In this document: piece after piece, positions 38,502 to 50,000 of the stretch
Numbering within the stretch: the first letter of the stretch is position 1
Layout of the letters: every line of letters starts with the position of its first letter
Source of the DNA: Flectonema sp. DT1601
Lineage: Eukaryota; Euglenozoa; Diplonemea; Diplonemida; Diplonemidae
Reading direction: 5' to 3'
NCBI GenBank assembly: GCA_964019425.1
Contig: OZ025820.1
Location: forward strand, 620,001-684,000
Length of the DNA stretch: 64,000 nucleotides
Program-made: the position numbers and the translations under genes
The notes under the pieces: generated by a model
What the model was told of the DNA's origin: nothing
The model's input: only the letters and a program-made list of their open reading frames with translations
Databases searched by the model: none

Positions 38502-40853
38502 ATGAGGTCTTCTATGGCGATACTGCTGGCGCTTTCAACGCTGGCTCAGGGTCAGCAGATCTGGAACACCATAAACTGTCCTGTAACAGGTAATAGCTGT
38601 TCCTACACTAATGACAAAGCAGTTGATGAAGCTGTCACCCTGTTCTTCCAGGCTGAGCAGCAGTCTGACACTGCTACAATTTCTTGCACGATCGGAAATG
38701 CCGTCACATGCTACCGTTCATACCCAGCCTCCGACACCGGAAGTGCTGGAGGATGCTTCTTTGTCATCCCAGCAGGAGCTGAGATGAGCTGTGATGTTCA
38801 GGGAACTATTAATATTATTGGTAGCCATGTGTCACCACTTAAGGGAGCATTGTTGGACACAAACACTAAAAGTATTTCATGCAACAATGGAGACTGCAGC
38901 TACAAGAACACCGGAAACCAAGACCTTTGGGTATCACAGCGTATGCAGGCTCGTAACAATGGCATCAACGAATTCAGCTGCAAGTACAGCAACATGGAAG
39001 TCTGTGCCTACGCTGTGAACGGTACTCAGGGAGGGTTCTCTTGCAACTTCATCCTTCCAGCTGGAGGAGATCTGAAGTGTACTACCGTGAGTGGTGCATT
39101 TGATGGTACCTCTGAGGGATTTCCATTTAAGCAGAATGTTATGCAATTAGATTCGCAGACTGTTCCAATGAACTGCCCTAACGTAAGCTACCCAAAGCCT
39201 AACATGTGTGACTGCGCTTACACTAACGACAGACAAAATGATTTGGTGGTATCAGTTGTGTCGTCGAGCACCAACGAGGACTACAACTCATTCCACTGCT
39301 ACTACGGAGGAGCTAACGTCTGCTCGTGGGGGTCGAACCGTAATAATAAGGGAAACAGAGGAGGATGCTACTTTGTTCTGGCTGCTGGTCAGGAGTTCAC
39401 CTGTGCTATGCAGTGGGGAGCTGCTTCATTCTCTGTCACTGTTGCCAAACAATTAGAAGGTTCTCTCTGGGCATCTTCCCTGGAGTCCGCTAAGGCAAAC
39501 ACTCCAAAACGTGCTGCACCTCTTGAAGAACCAGTCGATAATTCAAAGAACATTACTCAGCATCAGGAACTATTCGCTAAGTGGAAGTTGGCTCACGACA
39601 AGACTTACTCAACAAAAGCTGAGGAACAGCAGCGTTTCAACAACTTCCGTAGACACTTAAACCTTTTCTACTCGCAGGGAAACACTGGACTTCCAAACAA
39701 CCTCGCTGACTGGTCAAAGGCTGAGTTTGAGACCCACTTGAGAGACTGCGCCTTTCCAACTGGAGACCTTCCACCTCCACCTGCTGAGAGAACCATCACT
39801 GAGGAAGATATTCTTAACATCCCAGAGTCAGTTGATTGGAGAACTAAGGGAGTTGTAACTCCTGTTAAGGATCAGGGACAGTGTGGATCGTGTTGGTCTT
39901 TCTCTACTACTGGAGTCACTGAGTCTGCTTGGGCTATCGCAGGAAACAGCCTTCAGAGCCTTTCAGAACAAAAACTTGTCAGCTGTGACAAGGGATCTAA
40001 TGGATGTAATGGAGGATGGCCATACCAGGCAATTAAATGGACTTCCGAAAACGGAGCTGATACTGAGGCATCATACCCATATGTTTCAGGAACTGGTAAT
40101 GTTCCTGGCTGTCACGCTGGTAGCCCAGCAGATGTTAAGGTCACTGGTTACTACAACGTTAACAGAACTGAGGAAGCCATGGCCGCTGCCGTTGCCAAGT
40201 ACGGACCTATCTCAATTGCTCTCGACGCGATGACTCAGATCTGGTGGCCATACAAAGGAGGAATTGTAAACAACTGCTGCAACAAGCAACCTGACCACGC
40301 TGTTCTTATTGTCGGGTACGGTATTGATAAGGGTCAGAAGTACTGGTTGATTAAGAACTCTTGGAACGCACAGTGGGGAGAGAACGGTTACATCAGACTG
40401 GAGAGAGGAAGTGACCAGTGCGGTATTACTTCTGCCCCTGTTCAGGCACTTGTCCAGGGAGGAGTCACTCCTCCACCAAGACCACCACCATCAACTGCAT
40501 GCCCTCCAGAGACTACTACTACAGTTGTTGGAGACAAGCACACCTGTACCTGGACTAACAACACCAAGGGTTTGAAGCTTCCACCTGTTTCATCACAGCT
40601 TCATGAGTACTGCGACTACTTCTCAAAGGGAGGATACTTTGGGTACTCCTGGAGTGTTGCCAGTGCCAGCCACTTTGACTTCCCTTGTCCACCACACTCA
40701 CGTTACGGAACAGCTACCGGAAACGTTGGTTTCTGCACCTTCCAGAATGGTTCAGACCCAACTACCGGTGTTTACGTTCCAACTGGTGGATCTGTTGACT
40801 GCAGTCAACTTGCTCAGGGAACTTTTTCATACAGCTTCACTGCAAGCAAATAA
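38502..40853 (+). CDS. Cathepsin-type cysteine protease with cysteine-rich repeats at both ends
   Basis: From the ATG at 38502 the protein has 783 residues and a signal peptide (MRSSMAILLALSTLAQG). Residues ~25-335 hold three repeats of ~100 residues with six or more cysteines (CSYTN...C...GGCFFVxPAG...C). An I29 inhibitor propeptide follows (HQELFAKWKLAHDKTYS). The papain domain has the oxyanion and nucleophile segment DQGQCGSCWSFS with C464, then H599 in DHAVLIVGYG and N619 in NSWNAQWG. After a proline-rich hinge a fourth, diverged repeat ends the protein. It should be lysosomal or secreted. The codon choice is more GC-rich and regular than in its neighbours, suggesting high expression. Confidence 0.92.
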   Translation: MRSSMAILLALSTLAQGQQIWNTINCPVTGNSCSYTNDKAVDEAVTLFFQAEQQSDTATISCTIGNAVTCYRSYPASDTGSAGGCFFVIPAGAEMSCDVQGTINIIGSHVSPLKGALLDTNTKSISCNNGDCSYKNTGNQDLWVSQRMQARNNGINEFSCKYSNMEVCAYAVNGTQGGFSCNFILPAGGDLKCTTVSGAFDGTSEGFPFKQNVMQLDSQTVPMNCPNVSYPKPNMCDCAYTNDRQNDLVVSVVSSSTNEDYNSFHCYYGGANVCSWGSNRNNKGNRGGCYFVLAAGQEFTCAMQWGAASFSVTVAKQLEGSLWASSLESAKANTPKRAAPLEEPVDNSKNITQHQELFAKWKLAHDKTYSTKAEEQQRFNNFRRHLNLFYSQGNTGLPNNLADWSKAEFETHLRDCAFPTGDLPPPPAERTITEEDILNIPESVDWRTKGVVTPVKDQGQCGSCWSFSTTGVTESAWAIAGNSLQSLSEQKLVSCDKGSNGCNGGWPYQAIKWTSENGADTEASYPYVSGTGNVPGCHAGSPADVKVTGYYNVNRTEEAMAAAVAKYGPISIALDAMTQIWWPYKGGIVNNCCNKQPDHAVLIVGYGIDKGQKYWLIKNSWNAQWGENGYIRLERGSDQCGITSAPVQALVQGGVTPPPRPPPSTACPPETTTTVVGDKHTCTWTNNTKGLKLPPVSSQLHEYCDYFSKGGYFGYSWSVASASHFDFPCPPHSRYGTATGNVGFCTFQNGSDPTTGVYVPTGGSVDCSQLAQGTFSYSFTASK

Positions 40854-41720
40854 TCTTATTTTCGAGCAGCTTTCAGCGACGCAGAAGAACTTGAATCGCT
40901 GTAGGTCAGATCCTTTCCTCGAATCACCTTTCCAGCTTGACTGCTTGACAAGTCAAAAGACGTGTGTTTTGTGATTGCGTACCTCTTTGTGAGGTGTTAA
41001 TGTTGTTAACGTCTACTACATCAACAATTAATGAATTCTATTCATGAGATTAATACTAAAAGAGCGCTCTCGAGTATTTCTTATTATTTCTCTTCCTTTT
41101 CATAAGGAAGATGAAACCACTTCATGTGGTACACAGATTCCATTGTCGGAGTTATCCTTTATCTACAGTACGGGAGGTACTTTTCTTTTGTTTAGAATAA
41201 AATCACTCTCTGTGGCATAAGTTATGGCTGAGTATTCCCCTTTTGTTGGTTTTCCCCCAAAACTTTTCCCAGGTGCTGTTGTCGCGTTTATACTCACTGT
41301 GCATACGTATGTTATCTTCAGAACCGTCCCTTTTCCCCAACCCCATTTCTTTTTAAATCACTCTGTGAGTCCTCTCTGTTTTTCCACGTTCAAGGTTGTA
41401 GTACTGCTGTCTCATTGCCGTTATCAATATAGTTATTGATTGGCGAAATGATAGATTCAAAATAGACAACTCGCATTGTGCTTGTTGTCTTGTTTGTTGT
41501 GATGGTTTTACGCAAACTGAGTCACCTCTACCCGGCATACTATGTCACTGAGAATTCATTGGCCTTTGAATGAACAGTTTCAGGTTATAGCTTTTCTTTA
41601 TTATAATTATCTTCTCACAGGATATTACACACGTTGCAATAAATATTTGCACAGAAATTAATTTGAAAAGAGTTACTTTTAATTATAAAACAGCATCTTT
41701 CTACAAAACACATCCAAACA
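40854..41720. other. Intergenic
   Basis: No gene seen. It probably holds the protease 3' untranslated region. An ATAGCTTTTCTTTATT...TTCTCACAG acceptor-like tract ends at about 41620, upstream of UBE2C. Confidence 0.5.
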
Positions 41721-42200
41721 ATGGCAAGCGTAAAGACTGTAACGAAGCGACTTCAGCAGGAGTTGATGGCGTTGATGAGTGCGAAGGCTCCGGGGGTATC
41801 AGCTTTCCCGATGGGTGATGATATATACAGCTGGGTTGGTACTATTAAGGGAATCCCAGACACACCATACGAAGGCTTAGAATTCAAGCTGTCACTGAAA
41901 TTCCCGACAAGTTATCCCTACTCACCACCGACTGTTAGGTTTGAAACAGCTTGCTTTCATCCAAACGTTGATCAATACGGTAATATCTGTCTCGATATAT
42001 TAAAAGAACAATGGTCATCTGCTTATGGTGTTGCTCAAATCCTTTTGTCAATTCAATCACTTCTTGCTGAACCAAACAATAACAGTCCATTAAACACATA
42101 CGCTGCGTCTATTTGGGAAAATCAAACGGAATATACAAAAGTACTTCGCGTCAAGTACCATGAGAAGTGTCAAGCTTCTCAAATAAACGCTGAGGAATAG
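41721..42200 (+). CDS. UBE2C: Ubiquitin-conjugating enzyme E2 C
   Basis: A 159-residue E2 with the HPN motif at 80-82 and the active cysteine C90 in [11 protein letters not shown]. It aligns by eye along its whole length with UbcH10/UBE2[37 protein letters not shown] and [21 protein letters not shown]2C works with the anaphase-promoting complex to ubiquitinate mitotic cyclins. No long N-terminal extension is present. A single exon. Confidence 0.93.
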   Translation: MASVKTVTKRLQQELMALMSAKAPGVSAFPMGDDIYSWVGTIKGIPDTPYEGLEFKLSLKFPTSYPYSPPTVRFETACFHPNVDQYGNICLDILKEQWSSAYGVAQILLSIQSLLAEPNNNSPLNTYAASIWENQTEYTKVLRVKYHEKCQASQINAEE

Positions 42201-42679
42201 CATTGTGACGTTGGTACTTTTATAAAAAAAAAAGTCTTCCTTATTTAGGGATCATCTTATCGAGTACCGTAATACACACAGTAAGAGATTCATACAAGAC
42301 GCTGACATGCTTCTCTCCGAAACGCAGCAATCAAAAAAATTCTTTTGTAGACCCCCTTTTTTTTTTTTAGTTTTTATATTCTGTTCCCTTGTTTTCTTAT
42401 TATTATTTTACTTTTTTTTTTTTTTTTTTTTCCTTTTCATCCTCCCACACTTGTTATCTTACGCATTCTTAGATTGTACCAAACCGAAAGACAAGAACAA
42501 AAAAAAAAAATAAAAAATAAAAAAAAATAAAGTTAAAAAACGTCTGTCAATCTTGATCACGTTCACCATTTATGAACTACATGTTATATTCTCAGGAGTT
42601 TCGTTTTTTCTTTTTTTTAAAGAAAAAGATCCCTGTCATCGAACAGTCAATATTATTTTTTACCTAACAGCATACCAAT
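42201..42679. other. Intergenic, homopolymer-rich
   Basis: No gene seen. T runs near 42355 and 42413 and an A run near 42500. Confidence 0.5.
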
Positions 42680-45600
42680 ATGCAACGTGACGAGGGGTAC
42701 ACCCACGTTGAGTCTTGTACCTTCAATGAAGTACCAGGTTGGAAGGCTAGTCCGAATCCAACTGGACTGTTGTCAGGGTCAGGAGGACTACACAAAGGAA
42801 AGATGTGGAAGAGAAAAAGAAGTAATTCAAATTCTGGTTCAGGGAATTTAAGTACACAAGCAGGATACGGGTATTCAGAAGAGATAACAATGCCTTCTGT
42901 AAAAGGGAAACACTTGGAGAATCTTTACGGTGATGATATTTCTTATAAAATTATCGGAAAAGGTGAATGTAAACAATCCCTTCACCAATATAAGTTACCA
43001 GACGATCAAACCAGATCCTCATCTCCAACAGAAACCTTTACAACGACTTCTCGTCAAAGTACAACAGGTTCTTCAAATCCGAGAGTGGTTGTTAAGCCTC
43101 ATTCAGTAACTGTTAAAGGTCAGAGAGTGGTTGTTAATATTGAGCCACCTGCTGTGAGTGAATCGAGTGCTCATCCACATTTACTTCATAAAAGAGTTGC
43201 TGCAAAACCCAGCAATTTAAAAGAAATTTCCGAACGTGTTTCATACCTCGAAAGAATGGCAACTACAACATCTGGTGACCTAAATAAGGCATCAGATATC
43301 AAACAGGAGATAAATGAATTGAAAGACTTGGTTGTTATTCATCAAAAGACTCTTCAACTTGACAGTGAACTCTCTCTTGTAAATGCTATGAAAGGAGCAG
43401 TCACAACTCAATTAAACTCACACGTCAGATGTAGTGGACGTGTCAGTCCAGAGGCACCTCTAAACCCATCACTACCTCAGAGTGGACAAGCTATTCGTGT
43501 TGAAGCTACTCAACAAGGTGAATTGTTAGTGTCTCGTTCAGACTCTGTTGGTATTAAAACAGTTAGTCAACAGTCAGATGTTGGTTACGTAGCAGCCTCT
43601 AAAGTAATTCCTGAACAGTTATATGATGAGACATCACAGCCGTCATCAGAGAAAACTCACACTGAGTTAACCGACGCTAGAGTTCAACTACTTCAGGCAA
43701 TGCGTGAAAATAATACTCTTCAATATACTATTGGAGAGATCGCTGATGATAATTTAAAGTTGAGAAGTGAGTCTGATTTTCTAAGAGACGAAGCTGCTAA
43801 CATGGAAGTTGAAGTTGAGGTTCATAAAAAAAGAGCGAACACAGCTGAAGCAACTCTTCTTCACATTGAATCCACGTCATTACAACAACAACTTGCAAAT
43901 GGTACGTCAGAAGCCACAACAAACAGCAGAAGTACGAGTGATTCACAAAGAAGTCAGGACACAGCAGAACCTCCACCAGAACAAGCTGCCGCAATTCTTC
44001 ATCAAATAGCTGACTACCACAATAGAGAACTGTCGCAACAACAACAGAAAATTGTTCATCTGGAGTCTATTGTAAAAGCACACAATATAAAAATTTCAGA
44101 CACAGATAAACGATCAATACCAAAACAACCATCGAGTGAGTTAAGTTACAAAACACAATCATCACGCAGACAGAGTAGTGACTCATTGAACGTGTTACGT
44201 GAAGAAGGTACTCAAGTGACTGCTACTCACGTCAACCAAATACGACGACCTTCAACACAGGACAGGTATGAAGACACAACAGTGAAATCATTCAAACCTG
44301 TACCAGTTGTACAGAATGTCAGATTACCATCTCAAGAACGTGAGTACTACGAAGAGAAGATTCAACATTTAGAAGCAACACAACAACAAGAAGTACAACA
44401 GGCGACGACTTCAACTCCTGCTGTCGGTCTTTCAACAGAAGACCGAAAGTACTACGAAGAGAAGATTCATCAATTAGAGATCGAGCAACACAACAATAGA
44501 ATTATTAATACGGAACCTCAACAACAACAACAACAACTAAACCTACCAACTGAAGAACAGCAATACTACGAAAGTAGAATTAAACAACTGTCTGGAACTG
44601 TTAGTGAACAGAAACACACTCAACAAGAATTAACACCTGACACAAAGCAAGATATTCCGTCACCTATGAAACCAAAAGGAATTATACTTCGAGAATATTA
44701 CGAAAGGAAGATTGCAGAGCTGCAGCCGTCATCGATGGATTCAGTTGTTCAACAACAACATAGTAAGGTAGACCTTCTTGAAGAACAACTTGTGTTATTG
44801 AAAGAGAATCAACAGGCGGTTTTGAAAGAAAAAACAACTGAATTCGCTTCGAAAATTGAAAATCTTGAAAAAACAGTTTCAAATCAGCTCTCAACACAGC
44901 AAGAAGCTATTTCACTTCAAACGAAAATAGCCGAACTGGAACAACAAGCAATCGAGAACAAAGCGAATTACTCAAATCTACAAGAAGAATATAACATCAT
45001 GAAAGCAGACAAAGATAACTTATCACAGAGACTTCAGCTCAGCATGGAGGAGTCTAATTCACAAAAACAGGAAATAATCGACTTGACTAAAGCTAACACT
45101 GGATTACGAGATTTAACTGAGAAACAGTCATCAGAAATAAGATCATTAGAAAAAACTTTGGAAGACAGAGACAAATCTCATTCAGAGAAGATTGAAGAGC
45201 TTCAAAAAGATTTAAATTACGCGAAAGATGGAATTCAAGAAACAGTTTCGTCATTTAAAAGTAAAGAAATCTCATCTTTACAAGAAATTGAAGTTCTTAC
45301 GCAAGACAATCACCGCCTACGAGATACCCTCGATGACTGGAATACTCAAATAGCTCAGCAGTCAGAAGAAGTAGCAGTAGTAACTCTCGAAGGAGTAAAT
45401 CTTAAGAATACTCTCGTTGAAATTAACCAAAAACAGCTCCAATCAGACAAAATAAATGAAAATCTCACAAAAAAATTGAGAAGCGCTGAACAGTACATGG
45501 ATTCTCTTGAGAAGGAACGATCAGCTCTGAAGGAAAATCATAAAAAGATTGCTTTTGAAATTAATGAATTGAATGAAGAAAGCAGCATACTCCGCAAAGA

Positions 45601-45979
45601 GCTTCAAACACTTCGAACGGTTGTTCCTGAGAGGGATAGCTTAAGGAGTGAGTTACAAGGACTCACAAAACTTCAACTTAAAAACAGTGAAATCATAAGC
45701 GAGTTAACCACCAAAGCATCTCAATTAAACTTTGCTGAGAGCGACTTGCGTACCACTCAATCAAAGTACAGCACTGTTTCAACGGAATTACAAAGTATTC
45801 GAGCGGAAAAAGATGTGCTGGTAAGCCAGATTCAATTTCTGCATTCGGAAGCAGATGAGGCAGCTGGCATTCAGATCAACTTGCGGGGACATATTCAAAA
45901 ATTAAAGGAAAAATCAAACATTAAAGATGAAGAGAAGGCTGCCTTAGTACACAGAATACACAATTTAGAAGAAAAATCA

Positions 45980-46020
<41 letters not shown>

Positions 46021-46459
46021 ACAACAACAACAACAACAACAACAGCAGCATCCAGTGTCTCAATCACAAGAGTGTATGCAGTGTCACTGTTTGTTAAAGG
46101 CTTTAGACAACAGAGCTGTAGAGTTGGAAAAATTGAAATCACAACTTTTATCAAAACCGATCTCTTCTTCATTCACTGCAACGGTTACGACGGAGAAGCC
46201 TCGACCTGCTCCAAATACAGTCGCTTGGGCCAATCAACTTGAAGCTATTGAGTGTGATTATGACAGCCATTCTAATACTGAAACACTTCCTGCTGAATCT
46301 GAACCAGTAAAACCATTAAAACAGTCAAACGTTTCATCATCTCATCAATATCGTAGACCTATGCAGCCTGTTCATGACAATCACGAAATATCCTCGAGAG
46401 GTAAAGTAAGGAGACGTTCAAACCATTCTATTCATCGGTACGTCTACGTTGATACTTAA
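42680..46459 (+). CDS. Large coiled-coil protein with YYE repeats and a polyglutamine tract
   Basis: 1259 residues in one frame. The first ~170 are disordered. Coiled coil begins near 185 and dominates from ~690 to ~1110. Between about 550 and 680 a motif recurs four times: EREYYEEKIQHLE, DRKYYEEKIHQLE, EQQYYESRIKQLS and LREYYERKIAELQ. A run of 23 glutamines (45980-46048, mixed CAA and CAG) interrupts the coiled coil near its end. The C-terminus is basic. It is probably a cytoskeletal or centrosomal scaffold; no family is recognised. Confidence 0.7.
45980..46048 (+). repeat. CAA/CAG microsatellite coding for 23 glutamines
   Basis: The first half alternates CAA and CAG; the second half is mostly CAA, which suggests two phases of expansion. 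Confidence 0.9.
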
Positions 46460-47014
46460 TTATATAATTTTAGATATTTTATTCCCCTCCCTTTCTCTCC
46501 CCTGCTTTCTTTTTGTTTCTTCTGATTTCTAGTTGCAAAATCAGATTTCACACAGACATTTCTTTTATGTTATTTCCTCCTGTTTCCCCCTTTCCCCTAG
46601 TTTGTTTACACCCGACGATAGTCGGGAGAACGGAACTATTCAGATTGAAAAAAAAACCCATATTTCTGCGTAACGAAATATAAGGTTTAATCTATAAAGG
46701 GGGTTTTTTTTTTTAAAAAACACACATTTTTTTTTTTTTTTTTATATTTAGATTGTCAACAGACTCTTTGCTTAGATTGTTTTCAAAGGAACATCCCCCC
46801 CAATCCAGTTATAATGATTCATGTCTAATTGGTTGCGTGTTAACCTTGATTTATTTATCCAAGTCCCCCCCCCGTGATTTTTATAGATTATTGTGTAATA
46901 TTAGTCAATAGTAGAAAAAAGAAAGATTGAAGGTAAAAAAAAAATAAAATAATTTTTTTTTTTTTTTTTTGTTTTTTCATAGAAAAATCGAAAACACAAA
47001 AACGATATAACAAA
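46460..47014. other. Intergenic, homopolymer-rich
   Basis: No gene seen. A palindrome ACCCGACGATAGTCGGGA (CCCGAC and GTCGGG, 46610-46625) is a short hairpin. T runs lie near 46705, 46727 and 46950. Confidence 0.5.
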
Positions 47015-50000
47015 ATGGGATTACATAAAATAGAGAGAATCCTGATTGCGAACAGAGGTGAGATCGCACGTCGTGTAATTAGAGCATGTGATCAAATGGG
47101 ACTAACAAGCATTGCCGTCTATACCGAAGTTGACAAGTCACTTCCGTATGTTGGAGAAGCAAAAACAGCTGTCTGTTTAGGATCTGATACTCAAGCTTAC
47201 TTAGACATGAAAGCGATCATCAAAGCTGCTAAGGAAACAAAAGCTGATGCTATTCACCCTGGATACGGATTCTTATCAGAGAGAGCAGACTTTGCAAGAG
47301 CAGTAGAGGCTGAGGGTATCGTATTCATTGGTCCTACTCCTGAAACTATTGACTCGATGGGTTCAAAGATTGGTGCTAAGAACCTTCTCAAAGACACAGC
47401 TCCACTCGTACCAGGAAGAACTTCTGGCACTGTCGAAGAATGGGTTGCTGCATCTGAAGAAATGGGCTACCCTGTCCTAGTGAAGGCATCCGCTGGAGGA
47501 GGCGGTCGCGGAATGCGAGTTGTCTGGAACGCTTCTGAACTGAAGGAAGCTATGAAAACCGCTGAAGGTATTCACTTTTCCTTTGTAAAAAATTGTTTCT
47601 CTTGGAAATCAGTAGGTTAACTTTTATTTTTGGTTTCATTCTGTTTTCTGAGTGAAGATATTTTCCTGAACCTGTCTTGTAGTTGGAGGATGAAACAATA
47701 CACCCGGCGAAGGGAATTCAATTGCCTGCTGAAGGCCTTAAAAAATACTGATTTAATGAGCCTGACAACATCTTTTCTACTTTCCCTTTTTTCATTACCT
47801 AGTCTGCGATCTTTCTGTTTCCCACATGATGACAAATTATAACCAAAACACCATCTTTCGAGTTTGAGTACATCGTGATACGAACATCCCATTTGGTAAC
47901 TGACTCCAACTCTTTCCAACTTCTGGGGACTTCATTTCCTGAAGTTGGATCTGCAGTCACTTTATTGTGTGCACTTGTTGTTCTTGTTCTGTCTTTCTGT
48001 TTCCTGAATGATGATAATTATAACCAAAACACCATCTTTCGATTGAGTACTCCGTGATACGAACATCCCATTTGGTAACTGACTCCAACTCTTTTACACA
48101 AAGCGTAACATTCTTGTCGGGTTGGAGCCTTGATGACTTGGAGGTCAGCAATCCAACTCTCTGCCAGCTCATCTCAGGATGTGCGACCATTCTGTTTTCT
48201 GAGTGAAAATATTTTCCTGAACCTGTCTTGTAGTTGGAGGATGAAACAATACACCCGGCGAAGGGAATTCAATTGCCTGCTGAAGGCCTTAAAAAATACT
48301 GATTTAATGAGCCTGACAACATCTTTTCTGCTTTCCCTTTTTTCATTACCTGCTGTGCCTTGTGCAAATCATCAGCACACATGCTTGTCGCTGCATCTTA
48401 ACGTCGCTGTCTTCTTAATAAGTTGATACTCTGCGACCTCTCTGTTTCCCACATGATGACAAATTATAACCAAAACACCATCTTTCGAGTTTGAGTACAT
48501 CGTGATACGAACATCCCATTTGGTAACTGACTCCAACTCTTTCCAACTTCTGGAACTTCATTTCCTGAAGTTGGATCTGCAGTCACTTTATTATGTGCAC
48601 TTGTTGTTCTTGTTCTGTCTTTCTGTTTCCTGAATGATGATAATTATAACCAAAACACCATCTTTCGATTGAGTACTCCGTGATACGAACATCCCATTTG
48701 GTAACTGACTCCAACTATCTAACACGCGATGTTGTTGCCGTCTGTAGTCTTAACTTGATTCTAGCACACTTGCTGAGTCAAGACATCGCTACGTTCTTAG
48801 TAAGTTGATACTTTGAGATCTTTCTGTTTCCCACATGATGACAAATTATAACCAAAACACCATCTTTCGAGTTTGAGTACATCGTGATACGAACATCCCA
48901 TTTGGTAACTGACTCCAACTCTTTTACACAAAGCGTAACATTCTTGTCGGGTTGGAGCGTTGATGACTTGGAGGTCAGCAATCCAACTCTCTGCCAGCTC
49001 ATCTCAGGATGTGCGACCATTCTGTTTTCTGAGTGAAGATATTTTCCTGAACCTGTCTTGTAGTTGGAGGATGAAACAATACACCCGGCGAAGGGAATTC
49101 AATTGCCTGCTGAAGGCCTTAAAAAATACTGATTTAATGAGCCTGACAACATCTTTTCTACTTTCCCTTTTTTCATTACCTGCTGTGCACTCTGCGACCT
49201 GTTTCTCACATGATGACAAATTATAACCAAAACACCATCTTTCGAGTTTGAGTACATCGTGATACGAACATCCCATTTGGTAACTGACTCCAACTCTTTC
49301 CAACTTCTGGGGACTTCATTTCCTGAAGTTGGATCTGCAGTCACTTTATTGTGCGCACTTGTTGTTCTTGTTCTGTCTTTCTGTTTCCTGAATGATGATA
49401 ATTATAACCAAAACACCATCTTTCGATTGAGTACTCCGTGATACGAACATCCCATTTGGTAACTGACTCCAACTCTTTTCCAACTTCTGGGGACTTCATT
49501 TCCTGAAGTTGGATCTGCAGTCACTTTATTGTGCGCACTTATTGTTCTTGTTCTGTCTTTCTGTTTCCTGAATGATGATAATTATAACCAAAACACCATC
49601 TTTCGATTGAGTACTCCGTGATACGAACATCCCATTTGGTAACTGACTCCAGTCGCTGCTGTTGTTCTGAATCCGTCTTTATAACAACTGATGTGATGCT
49701 TTGATGAGTGTGATAACTAGTTTGTAAATATCCCTTATCCTAAAACAATTAAAACAGGTGAAGCCCTTCGTGCTTTTGGAGAAGGATCAGTTATGCTTGA
49801 GAAGTACTTTAATGAAGTTCGTCACATTGAAGTTCAGATCTTTGGTGATGCATACGGTAATGTAATTCACCTTCTTGAAAGAGAATGTAGTATCCAAAGA
49901 AGACATCAGAAAGTTATCGAAGAAGCACCATCACAGTTTCTGACTCCAGAACTTCGTAAGGAAATGTGCGACAGCGCAGTTCAAATCGCGAAAACTATCA

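Larger units (their letters stand above)
47638..49650 (+). repeat. C/D snoRNA array 2 (8 B-type, 3 A-type), intronic
   Basis: Order: A, B, C, B', E, A, F, B, C, B', D, B, E, A, B, C, B', C, B'. The last two C-B' blocks are a recent 180-bp tandem duplication. Same orientation as the host gene. Ends at the B terminus CTGACTCC. Confidence 0.88.
47568..49757 (+). other. Intron 1 of the carboxylase gene, 2190 nt, snoRNA host
   Basis: GTATTC to AACAG. Splicing joins KTAEG to [11 protein letters not shown], as expected for the conserved carboxylase sequence. All but about 70 nt at the 5' side and 107 nt at the 3' side is snoRNA array. Confidence 0.9.

Noticed and set aside
45921-46172. Minus-strand frame with valine and alanine runs
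   Set aside because: It is the reverse translation of the CAA/CAG tract in the coiled-coil gene.
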